Assembly (NCBI GenBank): GCA_963795485.1
Contig: CAWCIL010000039.1
Location: 558,001-622,000 of the forward strand
Length of the DNA: 64,000 nt
Source of the DNA: AP-15 sp963795485
Lineage (GTDB): Bacteria > Pseudomonadota > Alphaproteobacteria > ATCC43930 > CGMCC-115725
Direction: 5' to 3'
Part shown: in pieces, positions 1-8,399 of the stretch
Numbering within the stretch: position 1 is the first letter of the stretch
Layout: each line of letters begins with the position of its first letter
Notes under the pieces: generated by a model
Databases searched by the model: none
What the model saw: the letters and a program-made list of their open reading frames with translations, nothing else
What the model was told of the DNA's origin: nothing
Translations under genes and position numbers: made by a program

Positions 1-219
1 AAACAGGAGCGAAGCACCGCAAGATGGATCGGTTTGGCACCACGGCCCTCCTGTGCCTCAAAAGTAGCCAATTCTACTCGTTAGGGCCCGAGTGCGCAAA
101 CACTCATGATTGAAGTTGAGCCGCGCCGCTGACCAAAGGTGAACGACCGGCGGGCATATTCAGATGTCGCCGAATCGGTTCGACGACCGGTCCGGCAGCG
201 CAGTTCCAAGGAGAACGAG

Positions 220-765
220 ATGAGCTTTGGTGCCGCGGCTGATGGCGAGAGGTTCGACGTAGCCTACCTCGTGCTCAGCGGCACGACGACGGCGGCGCGC
301 TGCCCCGAGCTGGTGCGCGGGCTGGTCGGGCTCGGCTTTTCGACCGTGATCGCGCTGCCGACCCCTAACGCCGCGCGCGTGATCGCGCCGCGCGACCTCG
401 CCGACGTCGCTGGCGTGCAGGTGGTCGAATCGTATTTCGATCTGGCGATCCGCCCACGGCCGCCGCGCGGGGTGGTGCTGTTCGCGCCGTGCAGCTTCAA
501 CTCGCTGAACAAGCTCGCGCACGGCATCGCCGACAACCTTGCATTGTCGGTGGTTGCCGAGGCCATCGGGCGAGGTACCCCGGTGATCGTCGGGCCGTCC
601 TTGAACGCGCCGCTCTTGAACCACCCCGAGGCGCGGGCGTCGCTCGAGAGGCTGCCCCGCTGGGGCGTGACGATCGTCCCGCCGGTGGACACGGGCGAAG
701 GACCGCGCCTCGCCCCGTCCGCGGCGCTGCTCGACGCGGTGCGCACCTACGTCCGTCGAAGCTGA
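220..765 (+). CDS. Flavoprotein (phosphopantothenoylcysteine decarboxylase-like fold)
   Basis: This 181-residue protein resembles the PF02441 flavoprotein family, which includes CoaC-type FMN-dependent decarboxylases and UbiX-like prenyltransferases. The stretch APCSFNSLNKLAHGIADN near residue 100 matches the family segment in which a Thr/Asn-rich loop and a KLAHGIADN helix contact the flavin, and GPSLNAPLLNHP resembles the family's substrate-recognition loop that carries a conserved Asn. The frame is open from 139, but AAGGAG at 208-213 lies six bases before ATG 220, so that start was chosen. The gene stands alone, so its substrate cannot be inferred. A true CoaC would be fused to or near CoaB, which is not seen. 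Family assignment is fairly sure and function is open. Confidence 0.7.
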   Translation: MSFGAAADGERFDVAYLVLSGTTTAARCPELVRGLVGLGFSTVIALPTPNAARVIAPRDLADVAGVQVVESYFDLAIRPRPPRGVVLFAPCSFNSLNKLAHGIADNLALSVVAEAIGRGTPVIVGPSLNAPLLNHPEARASLERLPRWGVTIVPPVDTGEGPRLAPSAALLDAVRTYVRRS

Positions 766-926
766 AGCCATCCGACGGATGGGCAAGGGGCTGCGCTCGA
801 TGGACCCGCGGGCAGGACAACGAAAATTACATTGCCCGATGACTTGGCGTCCCTCGCGCCGGCGTTCTACTTCGATCCGTCGGATTTCGGTCTAGTGCTC
901 AGACGCAGACAGAAGATTCACTCAAC

Positions 927-1053
927 CGTCATAGCCGGGCTCGTCCCGGCCATCCACGACTCGCGGCATCGGCTCGTGCGGTTTCCGTGGATACCCGGCA
1001 CAAGGCTTGTCCTCGGGCCGCGCCGAGCGCGGACCCGTGGGCCGGGCATGACG
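927..1053. repeat. AGLVPAIH-type dispersed palindromic intergenic element
   Basis: The 326 bases between the flavoprotein and the scn cluster hold no gene but contain this element. Its ends, CGTCATAGCCGGGC and the final GCCGGGCATGACG, are near-perfect inverted repeats, and the interior carries CGTGGATACCCGGCACAAGG. One frame translates to AGLVPAIH. This is the well-known dispersed repeat of alphaproteobacterial intergenic regions, whose role is unknown. It could fold into a long hairpin. It lies between convergent genes and may also help terminate transcription. Confidence 0.75.
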
Positions 1054-1091
1054 AATACGGCGACCTTGCACCATCTGAATGCGTCTGAGCA

Positions 1092-1472
1092 CTAGCACGC
1101 CTCGAGTCGCGATCGGACGGCATCTATCCGTCCGGCGAGATCCTGTTCGCTCAGCAGCCCGCGGCTGAGCATGATGTGGGCCAGGGCCAACAACTGCTGC
1201 TCCGGCGCAGGAATCCCGCCATACACGGTCTCGCCGAGTTGGTCCTCCGCGCGGCGCCGTTCCAGGGCCGGCAGAGCCGCGCCGGCGGCGAGACACTCGC
1301 ACGTTGCGTAAAGGCTGACCTTCCAGGGCGGATCAGGGTTGGTGACGCCGTAACGCGGCGCGAGCTGTTCCCAAGTCTTGTCGTCGTTTCGCAGGGCCTC
1401 GAGCAACGGGATGGGAGCAGGCTCCAACGGGTGCTCGCCAGCAGCGGGCGGCTGACCGCTCTTTCCACTCAT
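1092..1472 (-). CDS. P15K-like accessory protein of Co-type thiocyanate hydrolase/nitrile hydratase
   Basis: The 126-residue product is a paralogue of the ScnB subunit encoded 1 kb upstream. Both share a block reading ATCECL or VTCEVL, then ERRR, then a Y-G-P segment, then an AxxML helix and a final LxxKI/AGRIDxVRxR helix. This is the N-terminal half of the nitrile hydratase beta fold. In Thiobacillus thioparus a protein of this kind, P15K, is encoded after scnBAC and is needed for cobalt insertion and cysteine oxidation of ScnC. The ATG at 1472 overlaps the scnC stop as ATGA, so the two are translationally coupled. Maturation role is inferred from position and homology. It carries a Cys pair in ATCECL and a C-terminal Cys. 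It ends the four-gene operon. Confidence 0.72.
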   Translation of the reverse strand: MSGKSGQPPAAGEHPLEPAPIPLLEALRNDDKTWEQLAPRYGVTNPDPPWKVSLYATCECLAAGAALPALERRRAEDQLGETVYGGIPAPEQQLLALAHIMLSRGLLSEQDLAGRIDAVRSRLEAC

Positions 1473-2219
1473 TGGCCTGCCCCCGCTTGCTGGTCCTCGT
1501 GATCGACCGGCCGGCGAGCCGTATGGACCGGTCGGACGTCGTCTGTCTTCCTGTCGGGCCGGGGCAAGGCAACGCCGATCATGCAGTCGCGGGTCACGAT
1601 CTCCGCCAACTGCTCCTCCGTCCAATTCTCGGTGCCTGCGGGCCGCACGGGAAGGACCATAAACCGGCATTTCTGGTTCGGAGTCCTCGACCCGCACTTC
1701 CACCTCGGGGGGGATAATCAATCCGAACTCCTCCAACACATGGCGCGGCCGGCGCACCAACCTGCGCCGATAGTTGGGCGAACGGTACCAATAAGGCGAG
1801 TGACCGAGCAGCGGCCGCGGATAACACGAGCACAGGGTACAGACGATCACGTGATGCAGCGTCGGCGTATCTTCGAGGACGCGCAATTCCATATAGTCGC
1901 TCGGCGTCCCCGAGCCGGTGGGCTCGGTCCAGTCGATGCCGATCTCGCGACAGGCAGCAACCGCATCGGCCAGCACGCGCGCCTTGAATGCCGGGTCGGT
2001 CCACGCCTTTGCAACCAGTCGCGAGCCCGCCGCCGGTCCGATGGATTCGGCCCACTCGGTAAACTTCCGGTGATCCTCGGCGGTGAACAGGCCCTTTTCG
2101 ATCGCCAGCTCGCGAACAGCGATTTCCAGCACCTCGAAATCGGTAATTTCCTCGACCATCGGCGCCGCTGGATGCTCGTGATCGCCGTGATCGTGATCAT
2201 GCGAGTGTTGCTGTTGCAT
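1469..2219 (-). pseudogene. scnC: Thiocyanate hydrolase gamma subunit ScnC (cobalt NHase alpha type), frameshifted
   Basis: This is the metal-binding catalytic subunit. The claw motif CTLCSC (Cys127, Cys130, Cys132 plus Ser131) carries Thr between the first cysteines, as in cobalt rather than iron enzymes, and the following PRPLLGHSPYWYRSPNYRRR block is typical of ScnC. The N-terminus is His-rich (HSHDHDHGDHEH) and may bind metal. After Asp179-Ser180 the frame breaks: removing one of the two G at plus-strand 1680-1681 restores S-N-Q-K-C-R-F-M-V-L-P-V-R-P and a Trp-Thr-Glu-Glu-Gln-Leu helix ending in TGA 1469. The restored length is 249 residues, against about 243 in Thiobacillus. ATG 2219 follows GGGAGG. 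The indel is either real decay or a sequencing insertion. Confidence 0.8.
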
Positions 2220-2244
2220 GCTCGGTCCTCCCTGCTTGCTGCGA

Positions 2245-2557
2245 TCAATCGCTAACCGGCTCGAGCCAGCGGTCGGGCAATTCGGTCTGCAATGTATCGT
2301 TGTCGAACGGGTAATCCTCCCAAAGATCCTTCTGCCGAATCCGGACGATGTAGAACTGCTCGCGCTGCGCGTCGTCCCGGTTCCAGGCCTCGTCCTCGGG
2401 AATGAGGTCTTCGTAAGTCCGGGCGGCGATCGTGCCGCTCGACGCCCCGAACATACATTTGGGTGCGGGTGTAAAACAGGTTTGGCAGATCCTTTACGCG
2501 AACGCGGTCGCCCACATTGAAGCGGGCGGGCCCGCTTTTTGTATTAGCGCTGTTCAT
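2245..2557 (-). pseudogene. scnA: Thiocyanate hydrolase alpha subunit ScnA (SH3-like NHase beta C-terminal domain), frameshifted
   Basis: ScnA corresponds to the C-terminal SH3-like domain of the nitrile hydratase beta subunit and packs against the catalytic subunit. The first part reads FNVGDRVRVKDLPNLFYTRT, the family's opening strand pair. The second part, in another frame, reads GTIAARTYEDLIPEDEA and then QKDLWEDYPFDNDTLQTELP, ending at TGA 2245. Deleting the single A at plus-strand 2442 joins them as YVRGASGTIAART, which matches the family and gives 103 residues. The start ATG 2557 overlaps the end of scnB by 14 bases. Identity as a thiocyanate hydrolase rather than a small nitrile hydratase rests on the split beta subunit and is not proven for the substrate. 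Confidence 0.78.
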
Positions 2558-2969
2558 AGCGAGCCCTCACCTCCGCAACCTTCTCGAGCAGTTCCGTCAG
2601 CGAGACATGGTTCTTGTCGACAAGCATTCGGGCTGCCGACCAGATCCAGCGTCCATAGTAGGGGAAGCCGTAGTAGAGCGAGAGACCCAGATCGTTGTTG
2701 CCGCGGCGCCGCCTTTCCTCGGAGTTCCACACTCCCTTCCAGCCGAGCACCTCGCAGGTAACATAGGTGTTTAGCTCCCACAGCTCCTCCTCTTTTTCTT
2801 CATATCGGACGGGCGCATCGGCTTGGCCGCCGACATCGTGGGGAGGAGACATGTAAGCCACGTATCGAGGATGCGGGACCTCGTAGGGCCAATCTTGATG
2901 CTGATGGATCGCCGGCGCCAGCTGAGCTCCGATATCGTAATACTGTCGAAGGTCACTCCGTGATGGCAT
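2544..2969 (-). CDS. scnB: Thiocyanate hydrolase beta subunit ScnB (NHase beta N-terminal domain)
   Basis: The 141-residue product is intact and matches the N-terminal helical half of nitrile hydratase beta as a stand-alone subunit. Recognisable blocks are PHDVGGQAD, EKEEELWELNTYVTCEVL, WKGVWNSEERRR, YYGFPYYGRWIWSAARML and a final helix SLTELLEKVAEVR. The enzyme hydrolyses thiocyanate to carbonyl sulfide and ammonia in the characterised system. AAGGAGC lies about ten bases before ATG 2969, and the gene opens the operon scnB-scnA-scnC-P15K. No clear sigma-70 promoter is visible upstream, but a small hairpin (ACGGC and GCCGT around 3012-3026) lies in the leader. Confidence 0.85.
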   Translation of the reverse strand: MPSRSDLRQYYDIGAQLAPAIHQHQDWPYEVPHPRYVAYMSPPHDVGGQADAPVRYEEKEEELWELNTYVTCEVLGWKGVWNSEERRRRGNNDLGLSLYYGFPYYGRWIWSAARMLVDKNHVSLTELLEKVAEVRARYEQR

Positions 2970-3102
2970 CGTCGTCTTGCTCCTTCGCTTGCCGGATGAT
3001 CCCCGGGGGCGACGGCGAAAAGCCGTTGGGAACCATCCTCATGATCCGCCTGACTAGCTAGGTTCGTATCAAGTTACCGGACTCTTCCCGCTTACTTCCG
3101 GA

Positions 3103-4038
3103 TCAATATCCGGTTGCGATGTCGATTTGCTGCAACAGGCGGCCGCCGGCTTCGAGGCTGCGGATGTTCGCCGCGATCTCGGTCACCAGCTGGGCAACGG
3201 TCGGCCGGCGGGCGACATGCGGCATCACGGTAATTTTGGGGTGCAGCCAGAGCGGGCTGTCGGGCGGCAGCGGCTCGGGCCATAGCGCGTCGAGCGCGGC
3301 GTAGGACAATTGCCCCGAATCGAGCGCCCGGATCAGGTCCTCGTACACCACGTGCCTGCCGCGCCCGATATTTATCAGCATCGCCCCTCTCGGCATCATC
3401 GCGAAGGTGTGGGCGCAGAAGATGCCTTCGGTTTCCGGCGTCAGCGGCAGCAGGCAGACGGCGATGTCGGTCTGGTTCAGAAACGGCTCGAGCTGGTCGC
3501 GGCCGTGAAAAATCGGCACTTCCGCGGCCTGCCGCGGCGAGCGAACCCAGGCCGCGACCCTGAAGCCCAGCGATTTCAACACCAGCGCCGGCGCTTTCGC
3601 CATCATGCCGTAGCCGAGAAACCCGACGCGCCGTTCCTCCGGCCGGACAATCTTCGTCCGGCGCCACTCGCGATTAGCCTGGGCGGCCTGATAGCCGGGC
3701 AGGTCGCGATGAAAGCGCAGCACGTGCATGACGACGTATTCGGTCATCATCGGATCGCCGCCCGGCGGCTCCATTTTGCCGAGCGGGACCTTCGGCAGCT
3801 TTGGATGGTCGATGAAAGCCTCCACACCGGCCGAGCGGCTGAACATGGCCCTCAAGTTCGGAAATGCCGGGAGCACGTCGAAATCGGGGTGCATGAAGGC
3901 AAGATATTGAATGTCGGCGGGCTCTCCCGTGTCGGGCCAAAGCCGAATTTCCAGATCCGGGAGCTGTTCGGCGAATTTGTCGCGCCAGGCCGTCGCATTG
4001 CCGATGCGTTGGTCGAGACCGATGATGAGCAGCGCCAT
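3103..4038 (-). CDS. Glyoxylate/hydroxypyruvate reductase A family (D-isomer 2-hydroxyacid dehydrogenase)
   Basis: The 311-residue protein has the length and block order of GhrA-type reductases, which reduce glyoxylate or hydroxypyruvate with NADPH. GFLGYGMMAKAP near residue 140 is the Rossmann nucleotide loop, and VRSPRQ after the second strand supplies basic residues that usually favour NADPH. The catalytic set is the Arg in NIGRGRHV, an acidic residue in the following segment and the His in MPHVARRP. The gene is monocistronic or the last of a short minus-strand group with the glutathione transferase 99 bases upstream. The physiological substrate is not determined. Confidence 0.85.
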   Translation of the reverse strand: MALLIIGLDQRIGNATAWRDKFAEQLPDLEIRLWPDTGEPADIQYLAFMHPDFDVLPAFPNLRAMFSRSAGVEAFIDHPKLPKVPLGKMEPPGGDPMMTEYVVMHVLRFHRDLPGYQAAQANREWRRTKIVRPEERRVGFLGYGMMAKAPALVLKSLGFRVAAWVRSPRQAAEVPIFHGRDQLEPFLNQTDIAVCLLPLTPETEGIFCAHTFAMMPRGAMLINIGRGRHVVYEDLIRALDSGQLSYAALDALWPEPLPPDSPLWLHPKITVMPHVARRPTVAQLVTEIAANIRSLEAGGRLLQQIDIATGY

Positions 4039-4137
4039 ACGCCCTCCGATCCGGGTTGGTTTTCTTGTTGCGGAATATACTTGCGCAATGTCCTGTACGG
4101 CCCTTCGTCCCGAACGGCGCCTCGTCCCGGCGACGGA

Positions 4138-4743
4138 TCAGCCCGCGGGGGGTTTGGTCGCCTGCATCGAGGGCAGTTCCTCGACCGCTTCGTACCACGC
4201 CGCGAGCTTGGAGTGGCGATGGCGCCAGCCGTCTTCGGGGAAGCGAAAATCGAGATAGCCGAGCATGCAGCCGATCGCGATCGGGCCGATCGTGCGCGGT
4301 CGGGAGAGGTCCTCGCGCTCGGCCGCGGCGAGACCCTGACGTGCCTTCGCGATCTGGCCGTCGGTCCAGCCGGCCCAGCGCTTGTCCTCCGGTCGAACCA
4401 TTTCGTAGCGGCACAAGATCAACGCCTCGAGGATGCCGTCGCCGAGGGCCTGCTGGCGCAGCGCATTCCACCGCGCCGGGCCGGTGGCCGGAAACAGCCG
4501 GCCGCCCCCGGCCAGGCTGTCGAGATATTCGCAGATGACCGGCGAATCGAACAGCGCCTGGCCGTCGTCGGTCACGAGGCTCGGCACCTTCATCAGCGGG
4601 TTCTCGGGTGCGAGCTCGTCGTTCGCCCGGATCGGGGTGACCGCGGTCGGCACCAGCTCGATACGGTCCGCGAGCCCGAGCTCGTGGGCGCAGACCATGA
4701 CCTTGCGGACAAACGGCGAGGCGGCAGCGTGGCGTAATTTCAT
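4138..4743 (-). CDS. Glutathione S-transferase family protein
   Basis: The 201-residue product has a thioredoxin-like N-terminal domain starting MKLRHAAASPFVRKVMV, where Ser9 and Pro10 occupy the glutathione-activating position of beta/xi-like bacterial GSTs. NPLMKVPSLVTDDG contains the cis-Pro of the VPSL motif, and FDSPVICEYLD is the glutathione-contacting ESxxI/DSxxI segment. An all-alpha C-terminal domain follows. It conjugates or reduces electrophiles in the cytoplasm. Its partner is unclear. The start ATG 4743 is preceded by GAGGAGCG. Confidence 0.88.
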   Translation of the reverse strand: MKLRHAAASPFVRKVMVCAHELGLADRIELVPTAVTPIRANDELAPENPLMKVPSLVTDDGQALFDSPVICEYLDSLAGGGRLFPATGPARWNALRQQALGDGILEALILCRYEMVRPEDKRWAGWTDGQIAKARQGLAAAEREDLSRPRTIGPIAIGCMLGYLDFRFPEDGWRHRHSKLAAWYEAVEELPSMQATKPPAG

Positions 4744-4988
4744 GCGGCGCTCCTCAACCTTCTCAATTGAGCGTAGAGATTAGCGCAGACCGCTCGCCGT
4801 CGCAGCAACCCTGGCGGCGTCGGGGCGGACCGGGCGCGAGCCGGACCGCGCCGCCCGCAGCGGCTCCGGCCGACCGCCGCGACGCGGGCTTCGCGGTGCG
4901 ACCACGCCCTTGACGAACCGCGCTGCCACCGACTACTCGGCGACCCCGGGAGGCATCCGCCGGCGGTCAACAAACCAGGAGGAGCGCG

Positions 4989-6131
4989 ATGGACAGCGAT
5001 GCCGATCCTCCGCCGGGCACACGGGACAGCGGGTTTCAGCCCACCGTGTCCTCGCAGCGCGTCGCTCGCATTGTCATGGCCGCGGCGCTCGGGCTCCTCG
5101 GTCTGTGGATTCTGCACCGGCTGCTGCCGGCGCTGGCCTGGGCGACGATTCTGGCGATCGCGCTGTGGCCGCTCTACTGGCGTTTGACGCGGGCATTTCC
5201 GGGGCCCGAGCGTCGGATCGCGGCGCCGCTGGCGGTCACTTTTCTGGTCGGCCTCGTCATCATCGTCCCGCTCGCTTACGCCGCCTTCGAGGTGGCGCGC
5301 GAGATGGGCGCCGTCGTCGGGTACATTGCCGAGGCGCGGCACACCGGGGTGCCGATGCCCGCTTGGCTGCCGCACCTGCCCTGGCTCGGGCATCAGGCCG
5401 CGCAATGGTGGCAGGCCAATCTGAGCAATCCCGAGAGGATGCAGGCGCTGCTCGGCCGGATCTACACGCGCATCCCGGCCCGCTCGGCCGGCGATCTGGC
5501 CGGCCAAGTCGTGCACCGGCTGATCCTGTTCGGCTTCAGCTTGCTGACCCTGTTTTTTCTGTTTCGCGAAGGCTCCGCCCTCAGCCGCCAGCTATGGCAG
5601 CTCAACCGTCGGGTTCTGGGGCCGAGCGGAGAGCGGGTCGCCCGCCACATGATCGCGGCGGTGCACGGAACCGTGACCGGCCTGGTGCTGGTCGGTCTCG
5701 CCGAGGGGCTGCTGATGGGCTTTGCCTATGCGCTCGCCGGCCTGCCCCATGCGGTGCCGATCGCGGCGCTGACCGGCATTGTCGCGGTGATCCCGTTCGG
5801 CGCGCCGATCGCCTTCTGCGGCGCGGGCCTCTATCTGCTGGCCAATGGCAGCACGCTCGCGGCCGCCCTGGTCGTAGCCTTCGGCTTTCTGGTCGTGTTC
5901 GTGGCCGACCATTTCGTGCGCCCGTTTCTGATCGGCGGGGCGGCGCGGCTCCCGTTTTTGTGGGTGCTCCTCGGCATCATCGGCGGCCTCGAGACTTTCG
6001 GCCTGCTCGGGCTGTTTCTCGGGCCGGTGGTGATGGCGGCGCTGATTTCGCTGTGGCGGGAATGGACGCAGCCCCCGGAAACGATCGACCCCATCGAGAC
6101 GCCGGTCCCACGGAGCGTCCGACGGCAGTGA
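4989..6131 (+). CDS. AI-2E family transporter (PF01594 permease)
   Basis: The 380-residue protein has about eight hydrophobic helices in the arrangement of the PF01594/UPF0118 family: two near residues 25-55, one near 75-95, then a periplasmic or amphipathic stretch, and a cluster from about 175 to 355. The helix LILFGFSLLTLFFLFREG and the segment IVAVIPFGAPIAF are typical. The family has been linked to AI-2 export, to Na+/H+ exchange and to general efflux, so no substrate is assigned. AGGAGGAG lies seven bases before ATG 4989. The 245-base leader carries a TTGACG at 4910-4915 but no convincing minus-10. Confidence 0.82.
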   Translation: MDSDADPPPGTRDSGFQPTVSSQRVARIVMAAALGLLGLWILHRLLPALAWATILAIALWPLYWRLTRAFPGPERRIAAPLAVTFLVGLVIIVPLAYAAFEVAREMGAVVGYIAEARHTGVPMPAWLPHLPWLGHQAAQWWQANLSNPERMQALLGRIYTRIPARSAGDLAGQVVHRLILFGFSLLTLFFLFREGSALSRQLWQLNRRVLGPSGERVARHMIAAVHGTVTGLVLVGLAEGLLMGFAYALAGLPHAVPIAALTGIVAVIPFGAPIAFCGAGLYLLANGSTLAAALVVAFGFLVVFVADHFVRPFLIGGAARLPFLWVLLGIIGGLETFGLLGLFLGPVVMAALISLWREWTQPPETIDPIETPVPRSVRRQ

Positions 6132-6303
6132 CCGCGGCCCGAGCAAAGGCTCGACAGCCGGGCACCGGATGCGCAGAATGCTGCTATGATTTTTGGCGCG
6201 GGTTGCGGAGGCGGGCCATCCGATGCTGCCCCTCCAGGGCTGGCAAGCCGCCGTTGCGGACGGTTCGCGTTTCCGGCCTGTCGTGTGCAACATCGGAGGA
6301 TGC

Positions 6304-6730
6304 ATGAAATACGTTTGCGATGCTCCAGGCGGGAAAACCTGGTTTCGGATCGAGACCGAGGCCGAGGCAACAAGCGAGTTCGGACGCGATGCGCCACGCC
6401 GTCGAGAAGTTCTTTCGCAAAGAACAGGAGAAGGCGGCGCAGACGTTCCAGCCCCTGTCAAAGGTGTATTTCGAGCAGGAGATCGGGCTGAAGGCGCATG
6501 TCCAGCGCGAAATGCCGCTGTTCCTGACCTTGCGCGAGGACGACGGCAGCCCACTCGTGACCGCCATGCTGCCGCCGGGGGGCCGCGATGACCGCACGTT
6601 CCGGCCGATCATCGTCGGCATCGCCAACGCCGACCCTTACGTCGAGCACGCCGACGCGATCCGCACGTTGAGCCAGCATTTCGGCATCGCCCTCGAGCGG
6701 GCGCGCTGCTACCCCTACCGCCGCGACTGA
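6304..6730 (+). pseudogene. Conserved hypothetical protein, frameshifted near residue 25
   Basis: No function is recognised. The first 25 codons from ATG 6304 read M-K-Y-V-C-D-A-P-G-G-K-T-W-F-R-I-E-T-E-A, a sensible soluble start with GGAGGA at 6295-6300. The rest, in another frame, reads MRHAVEKFFRKEQEKAAQTF and continues to YCYPYRRD-like basic residues at TGA 6730. Removing one T of the pair at 6379-6380 joins them as E-S-D-A-M-R-H-A and gives 141 residues. The alternative in-frame start at 6320 yields a basic, low-complexity N-terminus and is unlikely. It may be a small cytoplasmic protein with an alpha/beta fold. Its neighbour downstream is convergent. Confidence 0.55.
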
Positions 6731-6746
6731 GGCACAGCACGCCGCT

Positions 6747-6771
6747 CCGGGCCGACCGCGGCGCGGCCCGG
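6747..6771. terminator. Bidirectional hairpin between convergent genes
   Basis: CCGGGCCG at 6747-6754 pairs perfectly with CGGCCCGG at 6764-6771 across a nine-base loop. It sits in the 52-base gap between two convergent genes, which suits a shared terminator. There is no T-tract on either strand, so Rho-independent function is uncertain. Confidence 0.45.
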
Positions 6772-6782
6772 GTCGGCGCGGC

Positions 6783-8282
6783 TCAGCCCTGCTGCACCTG
6801 CCTGCCGGCGCTGGTGCCGGCGATCTTGCCGAACACCGACCCCGAAACGAGGCCGGTGCCGCCCGGATAGTTGAAGTAGAACAGGCCGCCGACCAACTCG
6901 CCGGCCGCGTAGAGTCCCGGGATCGGCCGCTGCGCGGTGTCGACCACCTTGCCGTCGGTGTCGATGCGCACTCCGCCAAAGGTGAAGGTGACGCCGCAGG
7001 TCGTGCAATAGGCCTCGTAGGGCGGCTTTTCGATCGCCATCGCCCAATTGGTCTTGTCGATCGCGAGGCCTTTGGTCGTGCGCCCGTCCTTGACCGTCGG
7101 GTTGTAGGGGGTGTCGCGCTGCACCGCGGCGTTGTACTCGCGGATCGTGTTCAAAAAGGTCGGCTTGTGGACCGCCGCCCCGGTCTCGGCCATCTTGTCG
7201 GCCAAGGCCTCGATCGTGTCGGCGGTGACCTTGGTCACCTGGCGGATGCGGTATTCATCGCGCTGATACTGCACGACCTGCTGGTCGAAGATCTGCCAGG
7301 CGAACTGGTGCGGCTGCTCCAGGATCAACCGCCCGTATTTGGCGTAGGTGTAGTTCCGGAAATCGGCACCCTCGTCGCAAAACCGCACGCCGTCGGCATT
7401 GACCATGATCGCGAACGGGTAGCTGTGCTTCTGGAAATTGTCGCCGACCGCGAGGTCGCCGAATTCGGGCGCGCCATAATCCCAGCCGACCGCGTGGCAG
7501 CCGGACCAGTTGCCATAGGGCATGGCGCCGATGTCGAGCGCCATCTTGATGCCGGCGCCGGTGTTGAAGCGGGTGCCGCGCACCTTGGCGAGGTCCCAGC
7601 CGGGGCCGAGATAGCGGGTGCGCATCTCGGCGTTCGCTTCGAACCCGCCACAGGCGAGGATCACCGCCTTGGCCGGGATCCGCGTGGTCTTGCCCTCGAC
7701 ATTGGCGACAACGCCATGGACACCGTCATCGTCGGCGATCAGCCGTTCGCCGCGCGCCTCGTAGGCGACCTGGATCTGGCGTTTCTCGGCGGCGTTGAAC
7801 AGGCCTTCGACCAGCCCCGGGCCGCCGCCCCAGGCTTCGAGCGCCAATCCGCCCCAAAACACGAACTTGCCGTCGTGCTTGAACGCCTGTCGCGAATACA
7901 TCGGCGCAAAGCGGATGCCCTGGCCGCGCATCCACAGGAGGGTTTCCTGGCTCTTGGTGATCAGCAATTCGGCCATGTCGGGGTTGCTGCGATAATCGGT
8001 CAGCCGGCCGAGATCGTCGTAATATTTGTCGCTGGTATAGGTGCCGAAATCGCTGGTCGCGATCTCGGTCTCGGAGAGATCGCAGAGCTTCAGGAGGTCG
8101 TCGACCCCATTATAGACAAACCGCAATGCCCCGGCGGTGTAGCGGCTGTTGCCGCCGCGCTCGTCGAACGGCGCCGCCTCGAGCACGAGCACCCGCGCCC
8201 CCTCGCCGCGCGCCGCCAGTGCGGCACACATGCCGGCATTGCCGGCGCCGACCACGACGACATCGAATTCGCCCGCGATCAT
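6783..8282 (-). CDS. FAD-dependent tricarballylate dehydrogenase (TcuA) family flavoprotein
   Basis: The 499-residue protein has the dinucleotide fold VVVGAGNAGMCAALAA at residues 8-23 and ends with the FAD-contacting segment YAAGELVGGLFYFNYPGG, as in the FrdA/SdhA/TcuA superfamily. The substrate domain contains HAVGWDYGAPEFGD and RTTKGLAIDKTNWAM, the region that supplies the acid/base Arg in fumarate reductase relatives. TcuA oxidises tricarballylate to cis-aconitate, but no tcuB or tcuC partner is present, so the substrate here is open. The same family includes 3-ketosteroid dehydrogenases. The gene is followed, with 117 bases between, by the TVP38-like gene on the same strand. Confidence 0.75.
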   Translation of the reverse strand: MIAGEFDVVVVGAGNAGMCAALAARGEGARVLVLEAAPFDERGGNSRYTAGALRFVYNGVDDLLKLCDLSETEIATSDFGTYTSDKYYDDLGRLTDYRSNPDMAELLITKSQETLLWMRGQGIRFAPMYSRQAFKHDGKFVFWGGLALEAWGGGPGLVEGLFNAAEKRQIQVAYEARGERLIADDDGVHGVVANVEGKTTRIPAKAVILACGGFEANAEMRTRYLGPGWDLAKVRGTRFNTGAGIKMALDIGAMPYGNWSGCHAVGWDYGAPEFGDLAVGDNFQKHSYPFAIMVNADGVRFCDEGADFRNYTYAKYGRLILEQPHQFAWQIFDQQVVQYQRDEYRIRQVTKVTADTIEALADKMAETGAAVHKPTFLNTIREYNAAVQRDTPYNPTVKDGRTTKGLAIDKTNWAMAIEKPPYEAYCTTCGVTFTFGGVRIDTDGKVVDTAQRPIPGLYAAGELVGGLFYFNYPGGTGLVSGSVFGKIAGTSAGRQVQQG

Positions 8283-8399
8283 CTCGTTCCCTCCGCTCGC
8301 TTTTGCTGGGGAGGGAGTAGCGCGCGCGGGCTGGGCTAGGCAAGCGCGGCGCGCGGCTGGCGATGGGTGCGCTCTTCGGCAGCGCCGCTCGGGCAGCGC

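Noticed and set aside
768..782. Palindrome CCATCCGACGGATGG after the flavoprotein gene
   Set aside because: The halves have only a one-base centre, so it cannot form a good hairpin, and it has no T-tract. It is too short to be called a terminator.
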